In this document: positions 1 to 5,748 of the stretch, piece by piece | Layout: the number at the start of each line of letters is the position of its first letter | How positions within the stretch are numbered: the stretch's first letter is position 1 | Assembly: GCA_945877965.1 (NCBI GenBank) | Contig: CAMCTH010000011.1 | Location: 1 to 18,901 of the forward strand | Reading direction: 5' to 3' | DNA: 18,901 nucleotides | Origin: Planctomicrobium piriforme | GTDB lineage: Bacteria > Planctomycetota > Planctomycetia > Pirellulales > PNKZ01 | The notes under the pieces: model-generated | Told to the model about the DNA's origin: nothing | What the model saw: the letters and a program-made list of their open reading frames with translations, nothing else | The model's database searches: none | Position numbers and translations under genes: made by a program

Positions 1-114
1 AGTGCCCGCCTGACGCCCGAAACCAAAAACCTGCCGGTCGACGCCGTCATCATCGGCATCGTCGACACGGTGACCGTCGATGAGCAAAACGTCTTCAATC
101 GCAAAGACGGCTAA
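1..114 (+). CDS. BMC-P (EutN/CcmL) shell pentamer protein, 3' end only
   Basis: Only the last 37 residues are present; the reading frame is open at the window edge and ends at a TAA. The segment PVDAVIIGIVDTVTVD matches the C-terminal strand signature of EutN/CcmL proteins, which form the pentamers that cap the vertices of BMC shells. It is followed by a short polar tail ending in NRKDG. It lies 55 bp before the aldehyde dehydrogenase, on the same strand, so it is probably part of the same operon. With the genes at 1691 and 2221 it makes three BMC-P genes, the number I recall for PVM-type loci. The identification rests on the tail alone but the motif is characteristic. Confidence 0.8.
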   Translation, partial: SARLTPETKNLPVDAVIIGIVDTVTVDEQNVFNRKDG

Positions 115-169
115 TCGTCGCGCAAGAATTCAAAATCAATTTCGTCCAACGACAACCGGCAACTGAAAC

Positions 170-1618
170 ATGCAAGCGACCGAAGATCTCATTCGTAACG
201 TCGTCTCCGAAGTGCTCAAGAGCCTCAACGGTTCGAGCTTGGCCGCCAAGGTCGGCGCGGTGCCGAAGTCGTTCGCCGGGCGTTACGGCGTGTTCACCTG
301 CGTGAACGAAGCCGTCGCCGCTGCGACTCAGGCGTTTGAGCAGTTGTCGGAGCGGACGATCGAAGATCGCAAGCGGATTATCGACCACATTCGCCGGATC
401 TCGATCGACCAGTGCGTCGAGCTTGGCACGGCCGAGATGAACGAAACCAAAGTCGGCCGATTGCAGCATAAGATCGAGAAACTCAAGACGCTGGGCATGC
501 GGACGCCGGGCGTCGAGTTCATGCGGAGCGAAGTGTTCAGCGGCGATCACGGCCTCGCCGTCATCGAGCACGCCCCGTTCGGCGTCATTGGCTGCATCAC
601 GCCGGTCACGCACTCGCTGCCGACGATCACCGGCAACGCCGTCAGTATGATCGCGGGCGGCAACACGCTGGTCGTCAACCCGCATCCGAGCGGCAAGAAG
701 ATTGCGGCCGAAGGGGTGCGCCGCTTCAATGAAGCGATCTATCGCGACCTCGGCATCGACAATCTGATTTGCGTCATCGCCGAGCCGACGCTCGACACGG
801 CCAACGACATTTTCAAGCACCGCGGTGTGAAGATGATCTGCGTCACGGGCGGCCCCGCCGTCGCCCGGGCTGCACTCAACAGCGGTAAGCGAGCCGTCGT
901 CGCCGGGCCGGGCAATCCGCCGGTCGTCGTTGATGAAACGGCCGATCTCGATCGCGCGGCCCGCTGCATCATTCAAGGTGCCGCCTACGACAACAACCTG
1001 CTCTGCATCGCCGAGAAGGAGGTGTTCGTCGTCGAGAGCGTCTTCGACAAGATGCTGCTAGCAATGGATAAGGCCGGGGCTGCCCGATTGAATGCCCGCG
1101 AAGTCGACGCCTTCACGAAGGTCGCGATCCAATCGGTCGGCGAAGGCGAACACAAACACGACGTCCCATCGAAGGAGTTCCTCGGCCAAGACGCGGCCGT
1201 GTTGGCTCGCGGTATCGGCAAGAGCGTGTCGCCGCAAACTGAGTTGCTCTTCGGCGAGACGGACGAGACGAACCCGTTCGTCCCGGTCGAGCAGATGATG
1301 CCGTTCGTGCCGTTCATCCGCTGCAAGGACGTCGACGAGGCGATTGCCAAAGCGAAGTTCTACGAACATGGCTTCCGTCACACGGCGATCATCCATTCGA
1401 ACAACGTCCGCAACATGACGAAGATGGGCCGCACGATGGACACGACGCTGTTCGTCAAGAACGGCCCGTGCATGGCGTCGCTAGGGCTCGGCGGCGAAGG
1501 ATACCTGTCGTTCTCGATCGCGACGCCGACCGGCGAAGGCGTCACGACGCCGCTGACGTTCACCCGCGAACGCCGCTGCTCGCTGATCGATGATTTGCGA
1601 ATCTTGGGCAAAGCGTAA
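170..1618 (+). CDS. CoA-acylating aldehyde dehydrogenase of the microcompartment lumen (PduP/EutE-like)
   Basis: This 482-residue protein belongs to the acylating aldehyde dehydrogenases that oxidise an aldehyde to acyl-CoA with NAD. The catalytic cysteine is Cys279 in NNLLCIAEKE, the same context as in PduP and EutE. The stretch VTGGPAV (225-231) and GPGNPPVVVD (246-255) are the expected cofactor-domain segments. Residues 3-19 (ATEDLIRNVVSEVLKSL) form an amphipathic helix ahead of a short linker, typical of an N-terminal encapsulation peptide that targets cargo to the shell. Length fits the family. In PVM compartments the expected substrate is L-lactaldehyde from fucose or rhamnose; that is inference from context. 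The start at 170 keeps the whole targeting helix; no strong Shine-Dalgarno precedes it. Confidence 0.93.
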   Translation: MQATEDLIRNVVSEVLKSLNGSSLAAKVGAVPKSFAGRYGVFTCVNEAVAAATQAFEQLSERTIEDRKRIIDHIRRISIDQCVELGTAEMNETKVGRLQHKIEKLKTLGMRTPGVEFMRSEVFSGDHGLAVIEHAPFGVIGCITPVTHSLPTITGNAVSMIAGGNTLVVNPHPSGKKIAAEGVRRFNEAIYRDLGIDNLICVIAEPTLDTANDIFKHRGVKMICVTGGPAVARAALNSGKRAVVAGPGNPPVVVDETADLDRAARCIIQGAAYDNNLLCIAEKEVFVVESVFDKMLLAMDKAGAARLNAREVDAFTKVAIQSVGEGEHKHDVPSKEFLGQDAAVLARGIGKSVSPQTELLFGETDETNPFVPVEQMMPFVPFIRCKDVDEAIAKAKFYEHGFRHTAIIHSNNVRNMTKMGRTMDTTLFVKNGPCMASLGLGGEGYLSFSIATPTGEGVTTPLTFTRERRCSLIDDLRILGKA

Positions 1619-1622
1619 AGTA

Positions 1623-1650
1623 CGCGTCGGCAAGCGACGCGGCTAAATAA
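1623..1650. repeat. Small hairpin, possible decayed REP-like element
   Basis: Just after the aldehyde dehydrogenase stop, 7-nt arms CGCGTCG (1623-1629) and CGACGCG (1635-1641) enclose a 5-nt loop. The right flank CGCGGCTAAATAA (1638-1650) is identical to the right end of the palindrome after the aldolase gene (3474-3486). I read it as a truncated relative of that repeat; it has no U-run of an intrinsic terminator. Confidence 0.45.
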
Positions 1651-1651
1651 G

Positions 1652-1686
1652 AACCGCAAACCCTGAACTCTGAACCCCGAACCAAA
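1652..1686. repeat. Phased AAC-heptamer tract in the BMC operon leader
   Basis: Five consecutive 7-nt units each begin with AAC: AACCGCA, AACCCTG, AACTCTG, AACCCCG, AACCAAA. The tract ends 4 nt before the ATG of the BMC-P gene at 1691, where a ribosome binding site would normally sit. Related tracts flank the rpoN/recR gap at 7234-7333. Function unknown; it could be an A/C-rich unstructured translation-initiation region or a low-complexity spacer. Confidence 0.6.
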
Positions 1687-1690
1687 CAAA

Positions 1691-1951
1691 ATGCAACTCG
1701 CCCGCGTCGTCGGCACCGCAACGAGCACGATCAAGCATCCGACCCTGACGGGCTGGAAGTTGTTGATCGTGCAGATGTTGCAAACCGACGGCCGCACGCC
1801 CGATGGCGAGCCGGTCGTGTCGATCGATACCTACGGCGCGGGCATTGGGCAGACGGTGCTCATCACGAGCGACGGCCTCGGCACACGCGAGTTGATGAAA
1901 GCGAAGAACACGCCGGTGCGCTGGAGTGTGATGGGAATTGCCGACGAATGA
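1691..1951 (+). CDS. BMC-P (EutN/CcmL) shell pentamer protein
   Basis: An 86-residue EutN/CcmL-type protein. It opens with MQLARVVGTATSTIKHPTL, the usual first strand and turn, has the core GWKLLIVQML (residues 21-30) and the YGAGIGQTVLI segment (48-58), and ends with PVRWSVMGIADE in place of the common VDAAIVGIVD. Five copies would make a truncated pyramid plugging a shell vertex. Its ATGA stop overlaps the start of the next gene by 4 nt, so the two are probably translationally coupled. It is more canonical than the third BMC-P at 2221. By gene order it would correspond to PvmK of Planctopirus limnophila as I recall that locus. Confidence 0.92.
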   Translation: MQLARVVGTATSTIKHPTLTGWKLLIVQMLQTDGRTPDGEPVVSIDTYGAGIGQTVLITSDGLGTRELMKAKNTPVRWSVMGIADE

Positions 1952-2211
1952 ACCTTACGGCCGTGCAAATTGAATACATCATCCGCGAGGTGGTGCGACG
2001 ACTGACGGAAATGAACCAAGCGACACCGGCGACCACCGGCGTTGAGTTGGTGCTGGCCGAGCGGCTGGTGACCTTGCGAGATATCGAAAAGCGATTGGCA
2101 GGCATTGCGAAGGTGAGCGTCGGGTTGCGAACGGTGGTAACTCCCTCGGTTCGCGATCTCCTGCGGCAGAAAAAGATTCAACTCGTACGACGACCGACGA
2201 ACTCGAACTAA
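1948..2211 (+). CDS. Small BMC-locus protein: encapsulation-like helix plus TPxxRDLLRQ motif, function unknown
   Basis: This 87-residue protein is encoded between two BMC-P genes and overlaps the first by 4 nt. Residues 5-22 (AVQIEYIIREVVRRLTEM) form an amphipathic helix with the same hydrophobic spacing as the targeting helices of the aldehyde dehydrogenase and aldolase. An Ala/Thr/Pro linker (24-31) follows, then a segment predicted helical (VLAERLVTLRDIEKRL), and finally VVTPSVRDLLRQKKIQLVR. A similar TPxARDxLREKxI helix is familiar in other BMC-associated proteins, such as the N-terminal part of EutT-like proteins. There is no obvious catalytic residue set, so a scaffold, adaptor or assembly role is more likely than an enzyme. 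That role is inference; I know of no assigned function. Confidence 0.85.
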   Translation: MNLTAVQIEYIIREVVRRLTEMNQATPATTGVELVLAERLVTLRDIEKRLAGIAKVSVGLRTVVTPSVRDLLRQKKIQLVRRPTNSN

Positions 2212-2220
2212 CAAACCAAT

Positions 2221-2511
2221 ATGCGAATCGGCGAAGTAATCGGCACGGTGACGCTCAGTCGCTGCCACCCGAGCTTGACGGGGGGCCGCTACCGGCTCGT
2301 CGTGCCGCTATCGCTCGATAACCTGACGGGTAAGTCGACGACTCAAGCCGAGGAACTCGTCGTTTACGACGAACTCGGCTGCGGCCTCGGCGACAAGATT
2401 GCGTTCAGTGAAGGAGTCGAAGCGGCCCAGCCCTTCGCCCCGAATTACAAGCCGCTCGATGCGTACAACGCGGCGATTTTGGATCGAATTGAAATCAACG
2501 ATCGTTCTTAA
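2221..2511 (+). CDS. Divergent BMC-P (EutN/CcmL) shell pentamer protein
   Basis: A 96-residue protein starting MRIGEVIGTVTLSRCHPSLTG, the classical EutN/CcmL N-terminus, with YRLVVPLSLDN as the second strand and ELGCGLGDKIAFSEG matching the usual AVGAGVGDxVLxxxG core. The C-terminal part diverges: the serine/arginine-rich loop is replaced by VEAAQPFAPNYKPLD and the final strand reads NAAILDRIEI instead of AAIVGIVDxV. It begins 9 bp after the 87-residue gene, without a recognisable Shine-Dalgarno. Three different BMC-P paralogues in one locus suggest specialised vertices or mixed pentamers, but this cannot be told from sequence alone. By order it resembles PvmM, as I recall the P. limnophila nomenclature. 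Confidence 0.9.
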   Translation: MRIGEVIGTVTLSRCHPSLTGGRYRLVVPLSLDNLTGKSTTQAEELVVYDELGCGLGDKIAFSEGVEAAQPFAPNYKPLDAYNAAILDRIEINDRS

Positions 2512-2531
2512 TTCATTCCGGTTGGAATCCT

Positions 2532-3413
2532 ATGTCTGTCAACGTCCATAAGATCAAACAAGAAATCTGCGAGATCGGTCGTCGTCTGTATGCCAAGGGC
2601 TTTGCCGCGGCGAACGACGGCAACATTACGTTCCGCATCAGCGAAAACGAAGTTCTCTGCACGCCGACGATGATCTGCAAGGGCTTCATGACGCCCGAAG
2701 ATATTTGCAGCGTCGACATGGAAGGCAAGCAACTTTCCGGCCGCCGTAAGCGGACGAGCGAAGTGTTGCTGCACCTGGCAATCATGAAGGCGCGGCCTGA
2801 GATCAAGAGCTGCGTCCACTGCCATCCGCCGCATGCGACGGCCTTCGCCATTGCTCGCGAACCGATCCCGCAATGCGTGTTGCCCGAGGTCGAAGTCTTC
2901 TTGGGCGAAACGCCGATCACGGTCTACGAGACCCCGGGCGGCGACGCCTTCGCCAACACCGTGCTGCCGTTCGTCCATAAGACGAACGTCATCATCCTGG
3001 CGAACCACGGCACGATCAGCTACGGCGAGAGCGTCGAGCGAGCCTACTGGTGGACCGAGATTCTCGACGCCTACTGCCGCATGCTGATGCTGGCGAAGGA
3101 CCTCGGCAAGGTGACGTATCTGAACCAACAGAAGTCGCAGGAACTAATCGACCTCAAAACGAAATGGGGTTGGAGCGATCCTCGCGTCGCTCCGGGGATG
3201 GAGAACTGCGACATCTGCGCGAACGACGTCTTTCGCGACTCGTGGCAAGGGGCCGGCGTCGAACGTCGGGCCTTTGAAGCCCCCCCGGCGATGCCTGCCA
3301 AGGGAAAGCTAACGGAATCAGCTCCGGCCCCGGCGGCTTCGGGCGGTCTCGATACCGAAGCCCTCGTGCAGGCGATCACCGAACGCGTGATGGCCGAACT
3401 CGCGAAGCGCTAA
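2532..3413 (+). CDS. Class II (zinc) aldolase with C-terminal encapsulation peptide; L-fuculose/L-rhamnulose-1-phosphate aldolase-like
   Basis: A 293-residue protein whose first ~215 residues are a class II aldolase/adducin domain of the FucA type. Expected zinc ligands are His96 and His98 in VHCHPPH and His159 in ANHG; Glu77 in TSEVLLH matches the catalytic Glu73 of FucA. The predicted reaction is cleavage of L-fuculose- or L-rhamnulose-1-phosphate to DHAP and L-lactaldehyde, which feeds the aldehyde dehydrogenase in the same locus. After the core come a CxxC motif (Cys226-Cys229, NCDICANDVF), a Pro/Ala-rich linker (about 250-271), and the helix TEALVQAITERVMAELAK (275-292), a C-terminal encapsulation peptide. 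FucA of E. coli is about 215 residues, so the extra ~75 residues are the targeting tail. It fits PvmN by position and architecture; the exact sugar is not shown by sequence. Confidence 0.93.
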   Translation: MSVNVHKIKQEICEIGRRLYAKGFAAANDGNITFRISENEVLCTPTMICKGFMTPEDICSVDMEGKQLSGRRKRTSEVLLHLAIMKARPEIKSCVHCHPPHATAFAIAREPIPQCVLPEVEVFLGETPITVYETPGGDAFANTVLPFVHKTNVIILANHGTISYGESVERAYWWTEILDAYCRMLMLAKDLGKVTYLNQQKSQELIDLKTKWGWSDPRVAPGMENCDICANDVFRDSWQGAGVERRAFEAPPAMPAKGKLTESAPAPAASGGLDTEALVQAITERVMAELAKR

Positions 3414-3419
3414 CGAACA

Positions 3420-3483
3420 TTTAGCCGCGGGGCTCGGCCCCGTGCGCTTCGGCAAACCCGCGGGGACGAGCCCCGCGGCTAAA
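3420..3483. repeat. REP-like GC-rich palindrome inside the BMC operon
   Basis: Two 25-nt arms (3420-3444 and 3459-3483) are inverted copies with two mismatches, around a 14-nt loop. The right arm plus one base (3459-3484) is identical over 26 nt to 14368-14393 in the hemB/hemL gap, so this is a dispersed family. The element sits between the aldolase and dehydrogenase genes. It is followed by AAATAAAA rather than a T-run, so it is not a classical intrinsic terminator for the operon strand, but its stem could affect mRNA processing or stability. Confidence 0.85.
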
Positions 3484-3516
3484 TAAAACATTTCGAACCA
3501 CGCAGGATCAAGAAGC

Positions 3517-4458
3517 ATGAAGGTTTCCATCATCGGCGGGGCGGGCATGGTCGGTTCGTGCACGGCCTTTGCTTTGCAAACAGGCAAGGTCGTCCGCGAG
3601 ATAACGCTCATCGACGCCAATCCGGAAGGGGCCGAAGGTCAGGCCCTCGACTTGTTGCACGGCGCCACGTTGATGGCCGATCAGAAAATCTCGTCCGGCG
3701 GATATGAGCATATTCCGACGAGCGACCTTATCTGCATCACGGCCGGCCTGCGTCGCAAGCCTGACGAAAGCCGCCTCGACCTGATCAACCGCAATACCGA
3801 TCTCTTCGTCGGCATCTTGAACGAGATCGCCAAGGTCGGCGTGAAGCCTGACGCGGTCGTCGTCGTCGTGTCGAACCCGGTCGACATCCTGACGTACGTT
3901 GCGGCCCAACGATTGAAACTGCCGAAGTCGCAAGTGATCGGCCTCGGCACGGTCCTCGACACGATTCGCTTCCGTAGTCTGCTGGCCGATAAACTCGGCG
4001 CTCCGCCGACGCAAGTGTCGGCCCTGATCTTGGGCGAGCACGGCGACAGCATGGTCCCCGTCTGGTCGAGCGCCACGATCGGCGGCCTGCCGCTGGAAAA
4101 GTTCCCCGGCTGGCAGCCGCGTTTGGCCGAAGAACTCTTCACTCGCACCAAGGGTTCGGGGGCCGAGGTGATCAAAAAGAAGGGCGGAGCGGGCTTCGCG
4201 GTCGGTCTCGCGATTCAAGAAGTGATTGAAGCCGTCGCCTTGGATCGTCGTCGCGTGCTGCCGGTATCGAGCGTACAGAATGGCTGCTACGGCATTCGCG
4301 ACGTCGCGATCTCGGTGCCGACGACCGTCGGCCGCAAGGGCGTGCTCGCGACGCACGAGATCGAACTCTGGCCGAAGGAAGAGCAGGGATTGAAGCGGAG
4401 CGCTCAGGTTCTCAAAGAGACGCAAGATAAAGTGCTGGCCCGCATCGCCGGGAAATAA
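3517..4458 (+). CDS. Lactate/malate dehydrogenase family, BMC-associated
   Basis: A 313-residue NAD-dependent 2-hydroxyacid dehydrogenase. The Rossmann loop is GGAGMVG (7-13), Asp33 in IDANPE is positioned to bind the NAD ribose, and the catalytic pair is Asp148 (VLDTIR) and His175 (GEHGDS). Arg86 and Arg151 match the catalytic and substrate-binding arginines. The specificity position, after TAGLR, is Arg80, as in malate dehydrogenases, where lactate dehydrogenases have Gln; the neighbouring KPDESR is lactate-dehydrogenase-like (Glu) rather than malate-dehydrogenase-like (Met). No encapsulation helix is visible at either end, so it may act outside the shell or be held by a partner. An AGGA about 9 nt upstream supports the start. 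The operon context suggests recycling NAD/NADH for the compartment pathway; the substrate is uncertain. Confidence 0.9.
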   Translation: MKVSIIGGAGMVGSCTAFALQTGKVVREITLIDANPEGAEGQALDLLHGATLMADQKISSGGYEHIPTSDLICITAGLRRKPDESRLDLINRNTDLFVGILNEIAKVGVKPDAVVVVVSNPVDILTYVAAQRLKLPKSQVIGLGTVLDTIRFRSLLADKLGAPPTQVSALILGEHGDSMVPVWSSATIGGLPLEKFPGWQPRLAEELFTRTKGSGAEVIKKKGGAGFAVGLAIQEVIEAVALDRRRVLPVSSVQNGCYGIRDVAISVPTTVGRKGVLATHEIELWPKEEQGLKRSAQVLKETQDKVLARIAGK

Positions 4459-4466
4459 TCCACGCC

Positions 4467-5744
4467 ATGCAAAAGTCGCTCGACCAAAAACTCGCCGCCA
4501 TTCACGCCGATCCGTCGGGCTGCCGCGATTTCATCATCGCCGACGCCAAGGACGCTGATATGGCGTTCGGCATCGGCACGGTCGGCAAGCGGGCCGACGG
4601 CAGTTACAAGACGATTCCCGAATATCACGAGCAGATTCGGCAGATCATTCGACAAAGCAAGGTCGATATCATGCTGATGTCGGCGAGCACGAACGATCAG
4701 CTCAATAATCGTGAGCGACTGTTCGAGAACTCGCACATTACGCCGGCGGCGCGGGCGAACGACACGACTGACGTCTGGGTCGCTCGCAGCAATCGCTATA
4801 TCCAAGAGCCGTCGCTGCCGTTTCGCAGTGCGACGCTTGATCACATCCAGGCAGGCAAAGTCGATCCGACGCCCGAAGAACGCCGCCGCGGCACGAACCT
4901 GGGGCTGTACAGCATCACGTTCAACAACCGTCTGGCTGAAGACAAACTCGCATTGGAACGGTATGCCGAGTTTCGCGCCGAAGCCGAACGCAAGGGCTTT
5001 CGCCATTTCTTCGAAGTGTTCGATCCCAACTCTCCGTTTGAGTTGCCCGCCGATAAGATTCCTGACTTCGTGAACGATTGCATCGTCCGCACCTTGGCGG
5101 GCGTGCCGCAGGCGGGGCGGCCCATCTTCTTGAAGGTCGTGTATCACGGTCCGCAGGCGATGGAAGAACTCGTCGCCTACGATCCGCATTTGATCGTCGG
5201 CATTCTCGGCGGCGGGGCGGGGACGACGTACGATGCCTTCAAACTGCTGGCCGAGGCGCAAAAGTACGGAGCCCGCGTCGCGTTGTACGGTCGCAAGATC
5301 AACAACGCGGAGAACCAGTTGGCGTTCGTCGACTTTCTGCGACTCATCGCCGACCGGCTCATTTCGCCGGAAGAGGCTGTGAAGGCGTATCACGGCGTGC
5401 TGCAGAAGCTCGGCATCAAGCCGCAACGCAGCTTGGCCGACGACTCGGTGTTACAAACCGGCGTTATGAGCTACGGTGGCGGCTCGACGGTGAGCGTGCC
5501 TGCCGCGATTCCTTCGACCGCAGGCTCCGAAAAACAGACGGCGACCGCAGCGAAGCACGATTGTGCGTGCCACGCGAAGCCGCAAGCGAATGACAAGCCG
5601 AAGAGCGGGGATTGCGGGTGTCACGCCAAGCCGGAAGCGGCGAAGGCAACAACTTCGTCGGCGCCCGACTTCGCCAAGATGACGCAGGCCGAGAAGCTGG
5701 CGTACAACCAAAAGAAACGCGACGAAATCTACGGCAAGTTCTAA
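4467..5744 (+). CDS. BMC-locus protein: TIM-barrel (class I aldolase-like) domain with duplicated DCxCHAKP tail; function unknown
   Basis: A 425-residue protein starting 8 bp after the dehydrogenase. Residues ~20-320 alternate strands and helices like a TIM barrel: FIIADAKD, DIMLMSAS, LGLYSITF, FRHFFEVFD, FLKVVYHG, LIVGILGGGAGTTYDAFKLL and GARVALYGRKI. The Gly-rich GILGGGAGTT looks like a phosphate-binding loop, and Lys223 in FLKVVYHG is placed like the Schiff-base lysine of class I (DhnA/DeoC/LacD-like) aldolases; both readings are inference. A low-complexity linker follows, then two near-repeats DCACHAKP (365-372) and DCGCHAKP (382-389), possible metal or Fe-S ligands, and a charged helix MTQAEKLAYNQKKRDEIYGKF at the very C-terminus that may be a docking or targeting tag. 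It ends 4 bp from the convergent rpoN stop. I do not recognise an assigned function. Confidence 0.88.
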   Translation: MQKSLDQKLAAIHADPSGCRDFIIADAKDADMAFGIGTVGKRADGSYKTIPEYHEQIRQIIRQSKVDIMLMSASTNDQLNNRERLFENSHITPAARANDTTDVWVARSNRYIQEPSLPFRSATLDHIQAGKVDPTPEERRRGTNLGLYSITFNNRLAEDKLALERYAEFRAEAERKGFRHFFEVFDPNSPFELPADKIPDFVNDCIVRTLAGVPQAGRPIFLKVVYHGPQAMEELVAYDPHLIVGILGGGAGTTYDAFKLLAEAQKYGARVALYGRKINNAENQLAFVDFLRLIADRLISPEEAVKAYHGVLQKLGIKPQRSLADDSVLQTGVMSYGGGSTVSVPAAIPSTAGSEKQTATAAKHDCACHAKPQANDKPKSGDCGCHAKPEAAKATTSSAPDFAKMTQAEKLAYNQKKRDEIYGKF

Positions 5745-5748
5745 ACCG

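Noticed and set aside
95..976. Long reading frame on the - strand opposite the aldehyde dehydrogenase
   Set aside because: It is rich in Arg, Asp and Ala as expected from reading GC-rich coding DNA on the wrong strand, shows no family motif, and the + strand gene is unmistakable.
3420..3490. Palindrome after the aldolase as an intrinsic terminator
   Set aside because: The stem is followed by AAATAAAA instead of a T-run on the operon strand, the same element occurs elsewhere, and the next gene follows closely on the same strand.
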